Source: Salinisphaera sp. UBA6602
Lineage (GTDB): Bacteria > Pseudomonadota > Gammaproteobacteria > Nevskiales > Salinisphaeraceae
Length of the DNA stretch: 5,557 nucleotides
Assembly (NCBI GenBank): GCA_002433465.1
Contig: DJIE01000209.1
Coordinates: forward strand, 1 to 5,557
Direction: 5' to 3'
Every line of letters starts with the position of its first letter. Position 1 is the first letter of the stretch. This document shows, piece after piece, positions 1 through 4,501 of the stretch. The notes beneath the pieces are model-generated. The model searched no databases. It was not told where the DNA came from and saw nothing but the letters and a program-made list of their open reading frames with translations. A program made the translations under genes and the position numbers.

Positions 1-57
1 ATCTTCCAGGTGATAACGCAGCCCGCGGGCGAGCACGGCCTTTTCGATGTCCTTGCC
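1..57 (-). pseudogene. purU: C-terminal continuation of purU beyond the TAG (partial at window edge)
   Basis: Reading the minus strand past the TAG in the same frame gives GKDIEKAVLARGLRYHLED up to the window edge. This is the conserved helix that follows the D(L/M)(V/I)R segment in PurU proteins (the E. coli counterpart reads roughly GRDVEKNVLSRAL). The last dozen or so residues, normally ending in a (Y/H)GN(K/R)T motif, lie outside the window. The frame and family match are intact, so a single codon separates this piece from the rest of the gene. It is either a recent nonsense mutation, a read-through site or a sequencing error. Confidence 0.8.
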
Positions 58-819
58 CTAGCGCACCAGATCACGAACCGTATCGCCGTGATCCACGCGG
101 GTGACGTCCTGGTCGATGATCGGCCCCTGATCGAGTTCCGGGGTGACGTAATGACAGGTCGCCCCGACCTGCTTCACCCCGCGCTGGTAGGCCTGCAGAT
201 AAGGCTGTGCGCCCACGAAGCTGGGCAGAAAGCTGTGGTGGATATTGAGGATACGCCCGGGAAAGCGATCGCACAGATCGGCCGGCAGAATCTGCATGAA
301 GCGGGCGAGGACCATGGTTTCGCCGCCGGCTTCGACGAACAGGCGCTCGATTTCGGCCCAGGCCTCGGGCTTGTTGTTCTTGTCGATCGGCACGTGGTGA
401 TAGCGCAGGCCGTGCCACTCCACCAGCCCGCGGGCGTCGTCGTGGTTTGAAATCACGCAGGGAATCTCGATATCCAGCTCTCGCGACTGCCAGCGTTCGA
501 GCAGGTCGTAGAGACAGTGCATTTGTTTGGACACCAGGATCACGACCCGTTTTTTCACCGCGCTGTCGCTGATCTGCCAGTCCATGTTGAACTCGCGCCC
601 GATCGCGTCGAACCGGTCGCACAGTGCCGCCTCGTCGAGGTCGAGCGAATCGGCGCGCACTTCCACGCGCATGAAAAAGCGCTGGCTGTCTTCATCCGAA
701 TGCTGGCTCGACCGCAGAATCCAGCCGCCGTGATCGGCAAAGAAACTCGCGACACGGGCGACGATGCCGACCCGGTCCGGGCAGGAGAAACGCAGGGTAA
801 AATGGCGGGGACGATCCAT
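58..819 (-). CDS. purU: Formyltetrahydrofolate deformylase PurU, reading frame cut short by an in-frame TAG
   Basis: PurU hydrolyses 10-formyltetrahydrofolate to formate and tetrahydrofolate in the cytosol, balancing one-carbon pools and supplying formate for PurT-type purine synthesis. The 253-residue frame has an N-terminal ACT regulatory domain (about residues 7-85, opening with FSCPDRVGIVARV) and a formyltransferase-fold domain from about residue 91. Family landmarks are SNHDD at 124-128, RFMQILP at 173-179, NIHHSFLPSF at 192-201 and LDQGPIID at 229-236. By analogy with GART-type transformylases the catalytic residues are Asn192, His194 and Asp230, all present. The ATG is fixed by an in-frame TGA five codons upstream (832-834); the ribosome-binding site is weak. 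The frame stops at TAG (58-60), but PurU proteins usually run to about 280-285 residues and the expected C-terminal sequence continues in the same frame beyond it. Product identity is very secure; whether the truncated protein works is unknown. Confidence 0.93.
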   Translation of the reverse strand: MDRPRHFTLRFSCPDRVGIVARVASFFADHGGWILRSSQHSDEDSQRFFMRVEVRADSLDLDEAALCDRFDAIGREFNMDWQISDSAVKKRVVILVSKQMHCLYDLLERWQSRELDIEIPCVISNHDDARGLVEWHGLRYHHVPIDKNNKPEAWAEIERLFVEAGGETMVLARFMQILPADLCDRFPGRILNIHHSFLPSFVGAQPYLQAYQRGVKQVGATCHYVTPELDQGPIIDQDVTRVDHGDTVRDLVR

Positions 820-912
820 GATTGATGCCGTTCAGATGAGCGAACAGGCCGACGTACGGCCGGCGATAAAGCCCGTTATGGTAGCGCGCCATGCGCTACT
901 TGGCCGCCCCCA
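820..912. promoter_or_regulatory. Divergent purU/dinB promoter region
   Basis: This 93-bp gap separates two divergently transcribed genes and must hold both promoters. On the plus strand TATGGT at 877-882 is a possible -10 for dinB, without a convincing -35. A 4-bp inverted pair GTTC-N8-GAAC lies at 830-845. The classical gammaproteobacterial LexA box (CTGT-N8-ACAG) is not seen. Neither start codon has a clear Shine-Dalgarno sequence. Individual sites are weak calls. Confidence 0.4.
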
Positions 913-2010
913 ATGAGCGCGCAGCGCGACAACGTCGCGCAGGCGCCGCTGCGCAAGATCGTGCATGTGGACATGGACGCCTTCTATGCGTCGGTCGAAC
1001 AGCACGATGACCCCAGCCTCAAGGGCAAGCCGGTGGTGGTGGCCAAGCGCGGGCTGCGCTCGGTTGTGACCGCGGCCAGCTACGAAGCCCGCGTGTTCGG
1101 CGTGCGTTCGGCCATGCCGGCGGTACGAGCCGAGCGGCTATGCCCGCAGGCGATCTTCGTAGACCCGCATTTCGATCGCTACCGCGCCATCTCGCGTCAA
1201 ATCCGCGAAATATTCCTGCATCATACCGACCTCGTGGAACCCCTGTCGCTGGACGAGGCCTATCTCGACGTCACCGTCACCCATACGAACATGCCCTCGG
1301 CCACCGAAGCCGCGCGGGTGATTCGTGCCGAGATACTCGAAGCCACCGGGCTGACCGCCTCGGCCGGCATCGCCCCCAACAAGTTCCTGGCCAAGATCGC
1401 CTCGGACTGGCGCAAGCCCAACGGCCAGTTCGTGGTCACGCCGCGCCGCATCGACGCGTTCCTGCTGCCGCTGGCGATCGGCAAGGTGCCCGGTGTCGGT
1501 CCCAAGATGAAGGAAAAGCTCGCCGCGCTGAACGTGCATACGGTCGGCGACCTGCGCGCCTTCGAACAGGCCGAACTGGTCGAGCGTTACGGGCGGTGGG
1601 GACGACGACTGTACGAGCTGGCCCGCGGCATCGACGACCGCCCGGTGCAGCCCAGACGCGATGCCTCCCAGGTGTCCAGCGAAGACACCCTGCGCCAGGA
1701 CCTGCGCCTGGACGAACTGGCCGAACATATTCATCGCCTGGCCGAAAAGACCTGGTCCAATCATCAGCGCAAGTTGCCACGCGTAGCCCGTACCGTGGTT
1801 CTCAAGCTCAAGACCACCGATTTTCAGATTCTCACTCGTAGCTTCACCCCGCCCAGCCGGCCGACCTCGGCGGCGGAAGTGGCCGAAATCGCCTGTGCGC
1901 TACGCGATCGGGTCGAGGCCGATCCAGGCACGCGTTATCGCCTGGTCGGCGTTGGCCTGTCCGGTTTCGTAGACGGCAGCGAAGAGGCCGTGCAGCCGAG
2001 CCTGCTTTAG
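913..2010 (+). CDS. dinB: DNA polymerase IV (Y-family translesion polymerase)
   Basis: A 365-residue Y-family DNA polymerase that copies past DNA lesions, usually engaging the beta clamp. The palm carries the catalytic acidic residues in HVDMDAFYASVE (Asp20, Asp22) and SLDEAYLDV (Asp114, Glu115). Tyr25 occupies the steric-gate position that excludes ribonucleotides. SAGIAPNKFLAKIASDWRKPNGQ (about 150-172) is the strongly conserved palm/thumb block, and KVPGVGPKMKEKL (191-203) is the helix-hairpin-helix of the thumb. The little finger spans about 255-350. The protein ends in QPSLL (361-365), which fits the beta-clamp-binding pentapeptide pattern and sits at the extreme C terminus as in E. coli DinB. 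About 12 residues precede the usual N terminus. ATG 913 is the only reasonable start I see, but it lacks a Shine-Dalgarno sequence. It is divergent from purU and probably monocistronic. Confidence 0.97.
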   Translation: MSAQRDNVAQAPLRKIVHVDMDAFYASVEQHDDPSLKGKPVVVAKRGLRSVVTAASYEARVFGVRSAMPAVRAERLCPQAIFVDPHFDRYRAISRQIREIFLHHTDLVEPLSLDEAYLDVTVTHTNMPSATEAARVIRAEILEATGLTASAGIAPNKFLAKIASDWRKPNGQFVVTPRRIDAFLLPLAIGKVPGVGPKMKEKLAALNVHTVGDLRAFEQAELVERYGRWGRRLYELARGIDDRPVQPRRDASQVSSEDTLRQDLRLDELAEHIHRLAEKTWSNHQRKLPRVARTVVLKLKTTDFQILTRSFTPPSRPTSAAEVAEIACALRDRVEADPGTRYRLVGVGLSGFVDGSEEAVQPSLL

Positions 2011-2211
2011 CGCGTCGGCACGCAGAGCGACCCCGTCCTGGCTGCGGCTCGGTTTATCCGCAAATACGCCGATTGCGTTGGTGCGTTGATTCGGCCGCGG
2101 TGGGCGATCGATCGCAAAGGGCGCTGGCTTGGTTTGCACTATCGGCAAGAAACGGTCCGCAGATCACGCGAATCGAGAACAGGTGATCCGCGTCGTTTGC
2201 TGTCGCCTGAC

Positions 2212-2229
2212 GCGCGTGGCGCGCTTTTT
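2212..2229 (+). terminator. Weak intrinsic-terminator-like hairpin downstream of dinB
   Basis: GCGCG (2212-2216) pairs with CGCGC (2220-2224) around a TGG loop and is followed directly by five T residues (2225-2229). The geometry is that of a rho-independent terminator but the stem is only 5 bp and it lies about 200 bp past the dinB stop, so the assignment is tentative. Confidence 0.35.
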
Positions 2230-2414
2230 CATCTGTGTAATCTGCGGTTTGTCTTGAAGAACGAAGTCGTTACACGGTTGATCACCAAAAGCCGCACATA
2301 CCAGAGCCCGCCTGCGGATTGCCCTGAGCGTGCGGCATGAACTTCAGCGCGTATTCGCGTAGCGGACAACACCGCCCCGTTTGACCGCCGCATCGGGCTC
2401 TGCTGCGATGCAAG

Positions 2415-2428
2415 TGCAAAGTTTTGCA
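2415..2428. repeat. TGCAAA-GT-TTTGCA inverted repeat before the GST gene
   Basis: Two perfect 6-bp arms separated by 2 bp end 14 nt before the ATG at 2443. A further TGCAA copy lies just upstream at 2409-2413, so three TGCAA-type elements cluster here. The position would suit a repressor or activator site, but the arms are short and no regulator is known to me for this pattern. Confidence 0.4.
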
Positions 2429-2442
2429 AACCGGTGTGCGAC

Positions 2443-3168
2443 ATGCGCTACGAGCTTTACTATTGGCCGGGTATCCTCGGACGCGGCGAATTCGTGCGTC
2501 TGGCCCTTGAGGACGCGGGCGCGGACTATATCGATATCGCCTACGACGCCGAGACCGGGCCCGAGCGAGTCGACCAGGGGCTGGCTTTCGAGCATAACCC
2601 TCGCCCGCCCTTTGCTCCGCCCTATCTGCGCGCCGGCGATATCGAAGTCTCGCACGTGGCCAATATCCTGCAGTTTCTAGGCCCGCGGTTTGGCCTCGCA
2701 CCGGCGGATGAAGCCGGTCGCCTGTGGTGCCACGGCCTGCAACTCACGCTTACCGATTTCGTGGCCGAAATTCACGACACCCACCACCCGCTTGGCCCGG
2801 GTCTTTACTACGAAGAGCAAAAAGCGGAGGCGGTCCGGCGCAGCGCGGTCTTTCTGGAACAGCGGCTGCCGAAGTTTCTGGCCTATTTCGAGCAGGTCCT
2901 TGCCCACAATCCGAACGGCGACGCCTGGCTCGTCGGCAATGCCTGCAGCACCGCCGACCTGTGCCTGTTTCATGTCGTGGCCGGCCTACGCTACGCGTTT
3001 CCAAAGGCGATGCGGCAACACGCACAGGCCATCCCCGGGGTGATTGAGCTGACGGAAAACGTGGCCGCACGACCGGGCATTGCGGCTTACCTCGACTCGG
3101 CGCGTCGAATGGCGTTCAATGACAACGGTATCTTTCGCCATTACCCCGAACTCGATGCGACGCATTGA
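2443..3168 (+). CDS. Glutathione S-transferase family protein (sigma/pi-like)
   Basis: A 241-residue cytosolic glutathione transferase, expected to conjugate glutathione to electrophiles or act as a glutathione-dependent peroxidase or isomerase; the substrate cannot be predicted. The thioredoxin-like N domain opens with LYYWPGILGRGEFVRLAL. Tyr7 aligns with the catalytic tyrosine of pi/sigma enzymes, and Pro60 in FAPPYLRAGD is the likely cis-proline before strand 3. The all-helical C domain (about 90-225) includes DFVAEIHDTHHPL, RRSAVFLEQRLPKFLAYFE, LVGNACSTADLCLF (the conserved N-cap/aspartate region) and the family ending FNDNGIFRHYPELD. The usual Gln-Ser/Thr pair that holds the gamma-glutamyl group appears as His71-Val72. 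An in-frame GTG at 2434 would add three residues; ATG 2443 is preferred because the family begins immediately before strand 1. Neither start has a good ribosome-binding site. tpm follows 29 nt downstream. Confidence 0.92.
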   Translation: MRYELYYWPGILGRGEFVRLALEDAGADYIDIAYDAETGPERVDQGLAFEHNPRPPFAPPYLRAGDIEVSHVANILQFLGPRFGLAPADEAGRLWCHGLQLTLTDFVAEIHDTHHPLGPGLYYEEQKAEAVRRSAVFLEQRLPKFLAYFEQVLAHNPNGDAWLVGNACSTADLCLFHVVAGLRYAFPKAMRQHAQAIPGVIELTENVAARPGIAAYLDSARRMAFNDNGIFRHYPELDATH

Positions 3169-3185
3169 GGCGGGCCTGCTGACTC

Positions 3186-3192
3186 AAGGGAG
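3186..3192 (+). promoter_or_regulatory. Ribosome-binding site of tpm
   Basis: AAGGGAG lies 5 nt before ATG 3198 in the short gap after the GST stop. It is a good Shine-Dalgarno match and supports both this start and translation of tpm from a shared transcript. Confidence 0.7.
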
Positions 3193-3197
3193 CACCC

Positions 3198-3869
3198 ATG
3201 GAGCCGGATTTCTGGCACAAGCGCTGGTCGCAACAACAGACCGCGTTTCATCAGCCCGACGGGCACCCGATGCTCAACAAGTGGTGGCCCACGCTGGATA
3301 TGGGCACCGACGCCCGCGTGCTGGTGCCCCTATGCGGCAAGACGCCGGACCTGCGTACGCTCGCCGAACGCGGCCATCGGGTAACCGGCATCGAACTCAG
3401 CCCCATCGCGGCCCAAGACTTCTTCGTCGAACAGCATCTGAGCGCGGACAGCGACGAACTCGACGACTTCGAGCGCTATCGCGCCGATTGCGGTGCCGGC
3501 ACGATCGAAATACTGGTCGGCGACTTCTTCGCGGCAAGCGGCCAGACGCTGGGCCCCTTCGATGCCTTCTATGATCGGGCAGCACTTATCGCACTGCCCG
3601 AGACGATGCGATCACGCTACGTCGAGCACCTGTTTACGTTGCTGAACGACGACGCACCCGGCCTGCTGATTACGCTGGATTACGACCAGAGCCAGATGAA
3701 CGGCCCACCCTTTGCGGTCGACGAAGAAGAGGTCAACACGCTTTTTGAGGCCTACCGCGAGGTCAAGATACTCGAAACCGGCGCGCGGCTCGGTGGTAAG
3801 AACATGCTTGCAGAGCGCGGCGTCAAAAGCGCCGACGAGTACGTCTACCGGCTGACGGCATCCGCGTGA
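3198..3869 (+). CDS. tpm: Thiopurine S-methyltransferase (Tpm/TPMT family)
   Basis: A 223-residue cytosolic S-adenosylmethionine-dependent methyltransferase. Bacterial Tpm enzymes methylate thiopurines and, in Pseudomonas, selenium and tellurium oxyanions, giving volatile methylated products and metalloid resistance. The family signature is complete: FWHKRW (5-10), AFHQ (16-19), the Rossmann SAM-binding strand and loop VLVPLCGKTPDL (41-52), GIELSPIA with the acidic ribose-binding glutamate (64-71), VGDFF (107-111), YDRAALIALP (125-134) and LDYDQSQMNGPPF (160-172). The C terminus EYVYRLTASA matches the usual ending, and the length is typical of bacterial members (about 215-225). It is 29 nt behind the GST gene on the same strand, so co-transcription is likely. 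The next gene converges from the right with a 40-bp gap. Confidence 0.95.
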   Translation: MEPDFWHKRWSQQQTAFHQPDGHPMLNKWWPTLDMGTDARVLVPLCGKTPDLRTLAERGHRVTGIELSPIAAQDFFVEQHLSADSDELDDFERYRADCGAGTIEILVGDFFAASGQTLGPFDAFYDRAALIALPETMRSRYVEHLFTLLNDDAPGLLITLDYDQSQMNGPPFAVDEEEVNTLFEAYREVKILETGARLGGKNMLAERGVKSADEYVYRLTASA

Positions 3870-3909
3870 AAACAGCCTGCGCCTGCAGCCAGCCGTCGCG
3901 TTTTTTCGA
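3870..3909. other. Convergent gap between tpm and the membrane-protein gene
   Basis: Both flanking genes end here. T6 at 3901-3906 lies after tpm on the plus strand, and GACGGC (3854-3859) can pair with GCCGTC (3892-3897) just before it. A longer pairing, GCCTGCGCC (3875-3883) with GGCGCAGGC (3927-3935), reaches into the 3' end of the membrane-protein gene. These may contribute to termination, but no textbook hairpin plus T-tract is present in either direction. Confidence 0.3.
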
Positions 3910-4227
3910 TCAGCCGTTTTCGGCCCGGCGCAGGCGCCGCATCAACCCGCGTGCGGCCAGCCACAGGCCGCCGACGATGAGAAGTGCCACCATGCCATAC
4001 ACCCAGAGGGGCAGATCCCGGCCCACGGCAAGAACGTACAAATAAGGCGCGGTATAGCAAAGCGCCCACACGAACGTGAGCAGGGCCAGCGGGCGCTGCT
4101 TGCGAATGTGGTGGAACAGCCAGCCGCTGACCAGTAGAAACGGTACCGTACTCACCAGGTAGATCAGCACGAACAGCAGCGGATCCACGGCGTGGGCTTC
4201 GGCGACACCGTTGAGATAATCGATCAT
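3910..4227 (-). CDS. Small integral membrane protein of unknown function, three predicted helices
   Basis: A 105-residue very hydrophobic protein. Likely membrane spans are about residues 17-38 (LLFVLIYLVSTVPFLLVSGW), 46-67 (ending TAPYLYVLAV) and 73-93 (LWVYGMVALLIVGGLWLAA). Basic clusters lie between the first two spans (HHIRKQR) and at the C terminus (RGLMRRLRRAENG), so by the positive-inside rule both should face the cytoplasm. The arrangement, with Y-L-Y-x-x-x-x-GR-x-x-P-x-W-V-Y between spans 2 and 3, resembles a conserved group of small bacterial membrane proteins without known function that I recall only loosely. The frame stays open to ATG 4293, which would add 22 non-hydrophobic residues. 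ATG 4227 is preferred because it begins MIDYLNGVAE like related proteins, though its ribosome-binding site is weak. It is divergent from cbpA and convergent with tpm. Confidence 0.75.
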   Translation of the reverse strand: MIDYLNGVAEAHAVDPLLFVLIYLVSTVPFLLVSGWLFHHIRKQRPLALLTFVWALCYTAPYLYVLAVGRDLPLWVYGMVALLIVGGLWLAARGLMRRLRRAENG

Positions 4228-4231
4228 TGAA

Positions 4232-4245
4232 GACTCGGGTGAGTC
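4232..4245. repeat. 5-bp inverted repeat just upstream of the membrane-protein start
   Basis: GACTC and GAGTC flank a 4-nt loop, ending 4 nt before the minus-strand ATG at 4227. In the transcript this hairpin would include the only purine-rich (GAG) ribosome-binding candidate. Arms this short can arise by chance. Confidence 0.35.
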
Positions 4246-4380
4246 GTTAAGAAAACATGGGCGGGCCATGCAGGCGCGAAAAACTGTCTGCAACGATACG
4301 GCTTTTTTGCGGGGTTTGACAGGCGCACGACGCCCCTGCGATCGGCTTGCACGGGGCGGCGGTCATTTTTAATCGACCCC

Positions 4381-4402
4381 CGCCGATAAGAGCCTATCGG
4401 CG
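4381..4402. repeat. Perfect 8-bp stem inverted repeat (CGCCGATA / TATCGGCG)
   Basis: The arms CGCCGATA (4381-4388) and TATCGGCG (4395-4402) are perfectly complementary around the 6-nt loop AGAGCC. No T-tract follows on either strand, so it does not look like an intrinsic terminator. It lies 100-121 bp before the cbpA start. It could be a protein-binding site or an RNA hairpin. Confidence 0.6.
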
Positions 4403-4423
4403 TAAACAAGGGCCTGTCGCCCG

Positions 4424-4441
4424 CGGCTTCAATTGAAGCCG
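4424..4441. promoter_or_regulatory. 18-bp perfect palindrome, candidate operator
   Basis: CGGCTTCAA (4424-4432) followed by its exact complement TTGAAGCCG (4433-4441) forms an uninterrupted palindrome. It overlaps the -35 element of the best candidate cbpA promoter, as a repressor operator would. I do not recognise the motif as the site of a named regulator (it is not CIRCE, HAIR or a LexA box). Confidence 0.6.
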
Positions 4442-4460
4442 TCGCCCCTGCCCATACATT
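4432..4460 (+). promoter_or_regulatory. Candidate cbpA promoter (sigma-70 or sigma-32 type)
   Basis: TTGAAG (4433-4438), a 16-nt spacer and TACATT (4455-4460) match the sigma-70 hexamers at four of six positions each. The same bases also read as a heat-shock-like promoter: ATTGAA (4432-4437, against CTTGAA), a 12-nt spacer and GCCCATAC (4450-4457, against CCCCATNT). Either would start transcription close to 4465. Both matches are partial. Confidence 0.35.
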
Positions 4461-4465
4461 GATGA

Positions 4466-4491
4466 CGGTAGCCCCCAAGCTGGGCTTACCG
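4466..4491 (+). promoter_or_regulatory. Hairpin abutting the cbpA ribosome-binding site
   Basis: CGGTAGCCC (4466-4474) pairs with GGGC-T-TACCG (4482-4491), giving nine base pairs with one bulged T (4486) and a 7-nt loop (4475-4481). The last paired G is the first base of the Shine-Dalgarno sequence. In mRNA the hairpin would stack directly against the ribosome-binding site and could modulate cbpA translation or protect the 5' end. Confidence 0.5.
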
Positions 4492-4498
4492 GAGGTGA
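4491..4498 (+). promoter_or_regulatory. Strong ribosome-binding site deciding a TTG start for cbpA
   Basis: GGAGGTGA is an eight-base match to the 16S rRNA 3' end, with GGAGG 6 nt before TTG 4502. Its last three bases, TGA (4496-4498), are an in-frame stop, so the coding frame cannot begin further upstream. The next ATG in frame is codon 28, inside the J domain, which leaves TTG 4502 as the start. Confidence 0.85.
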
Positions 4499-4501
4499 AT
4501 A

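Larger units (their letters stand above)
2011..2442. other. Intergenic stretch of about 430 bp with no convincing gene
   Basis: This gap lies between dinB and the glutathione S-transferase gene. The open frames in it are arginine-rich, start at non-ATG codons without ribosome-binding sites, and match no family I recognise, so none is called. It holds a 12-bp palindrome GCGATCGATCGC (2104-2115), an inverted pair GATCAC/GTGATC (2162-2167 and 2183-2188), a short hairpin followed by T5 (2212-2229), and an AT-richer patch (2225-2300, about 42% GC by count) that contains TGTAAT at 2236-2241, a fair -10 match without a good -35. The far end has a TGCAAA/TTTGCA palindrome next to the next start codon. 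The patch is the best place for a promoter of the downstream gene pair. Confidence 0.5.
4228..4501. promoter_or_regulatory. Structured divergent region between the membrane-protein gene and cbpA
   Basis: This 274-bp non-coding region serves two divergent genes. TTGACA at 4316-4321 is a perfect -35 hexamer but has no recognisable -10 at the right distance. T6 (4303-4308) and T5 (4366-4370) runs interrupt the otherwise GC-rich sequence. Its right half holds three consecutive inverted repeats (4381-4402, 4424-4441, 4466-4491), the candidate cbpA promoter and the cbpA ribosome-binding site. No small open frame in it is convincing. Confidence 0.55.

Noticed and set aside
58..60. TAG as the natural end of PurU
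   Set aside because: The frame continues with sequence typical of the PurU C terminus, and the family is about 30 residues longer, so this is not the ancestral stop.
10..450. Open frame of 146 codons on the plus strand opposite purU
   Set aside because: It is antisense to strongly conserved PurU sequence, resembles no family, and is a typical shadow frame of GC-rich coding DNA.
1138..1764. Open frame of 208 codons antisense to dinB
   Set aside because: dinB is conserved over its whole length on the other strand; the antisense translation is low-complexity and has no ribosome-binding site or known motif.
2104..2115. GCGATCGATCGC palindrome as a regulatory site
   Set aside because: It is a simple CGAT alternation of a kind common in GC-rich genomes and is not placed near a start codon.
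2086..2340. Possible 84-residue protein in the dinB-GST gap
   Set aside because: It starts at TTG without a ribosome-binding site, is arginine-rich without motifs, and the terminator-like hairpin lies inside it.
2282..2701. Open frame of 139 codons on the minus strand over the GST start
   Set aside because: It is mainly antisense to conserved GST sequence and its product is arginine/proline-rich with no recognisable domain.
4228..4293. N-terminal extension of the membrane protein to the ATG at 4293
   Set aside because: The extra 22 residues are not hydrophobic and not a clear signal peptide; the protein from 4227 already has the expected form.
4316..4321. TTGACA as the -35 of a cbpA promoter
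   Set aside because: The hexamer is perfect, but the bases 16-18 nt downstream (around CGATCG) do not resemble a -10 element, so it is left as an unpaired match.
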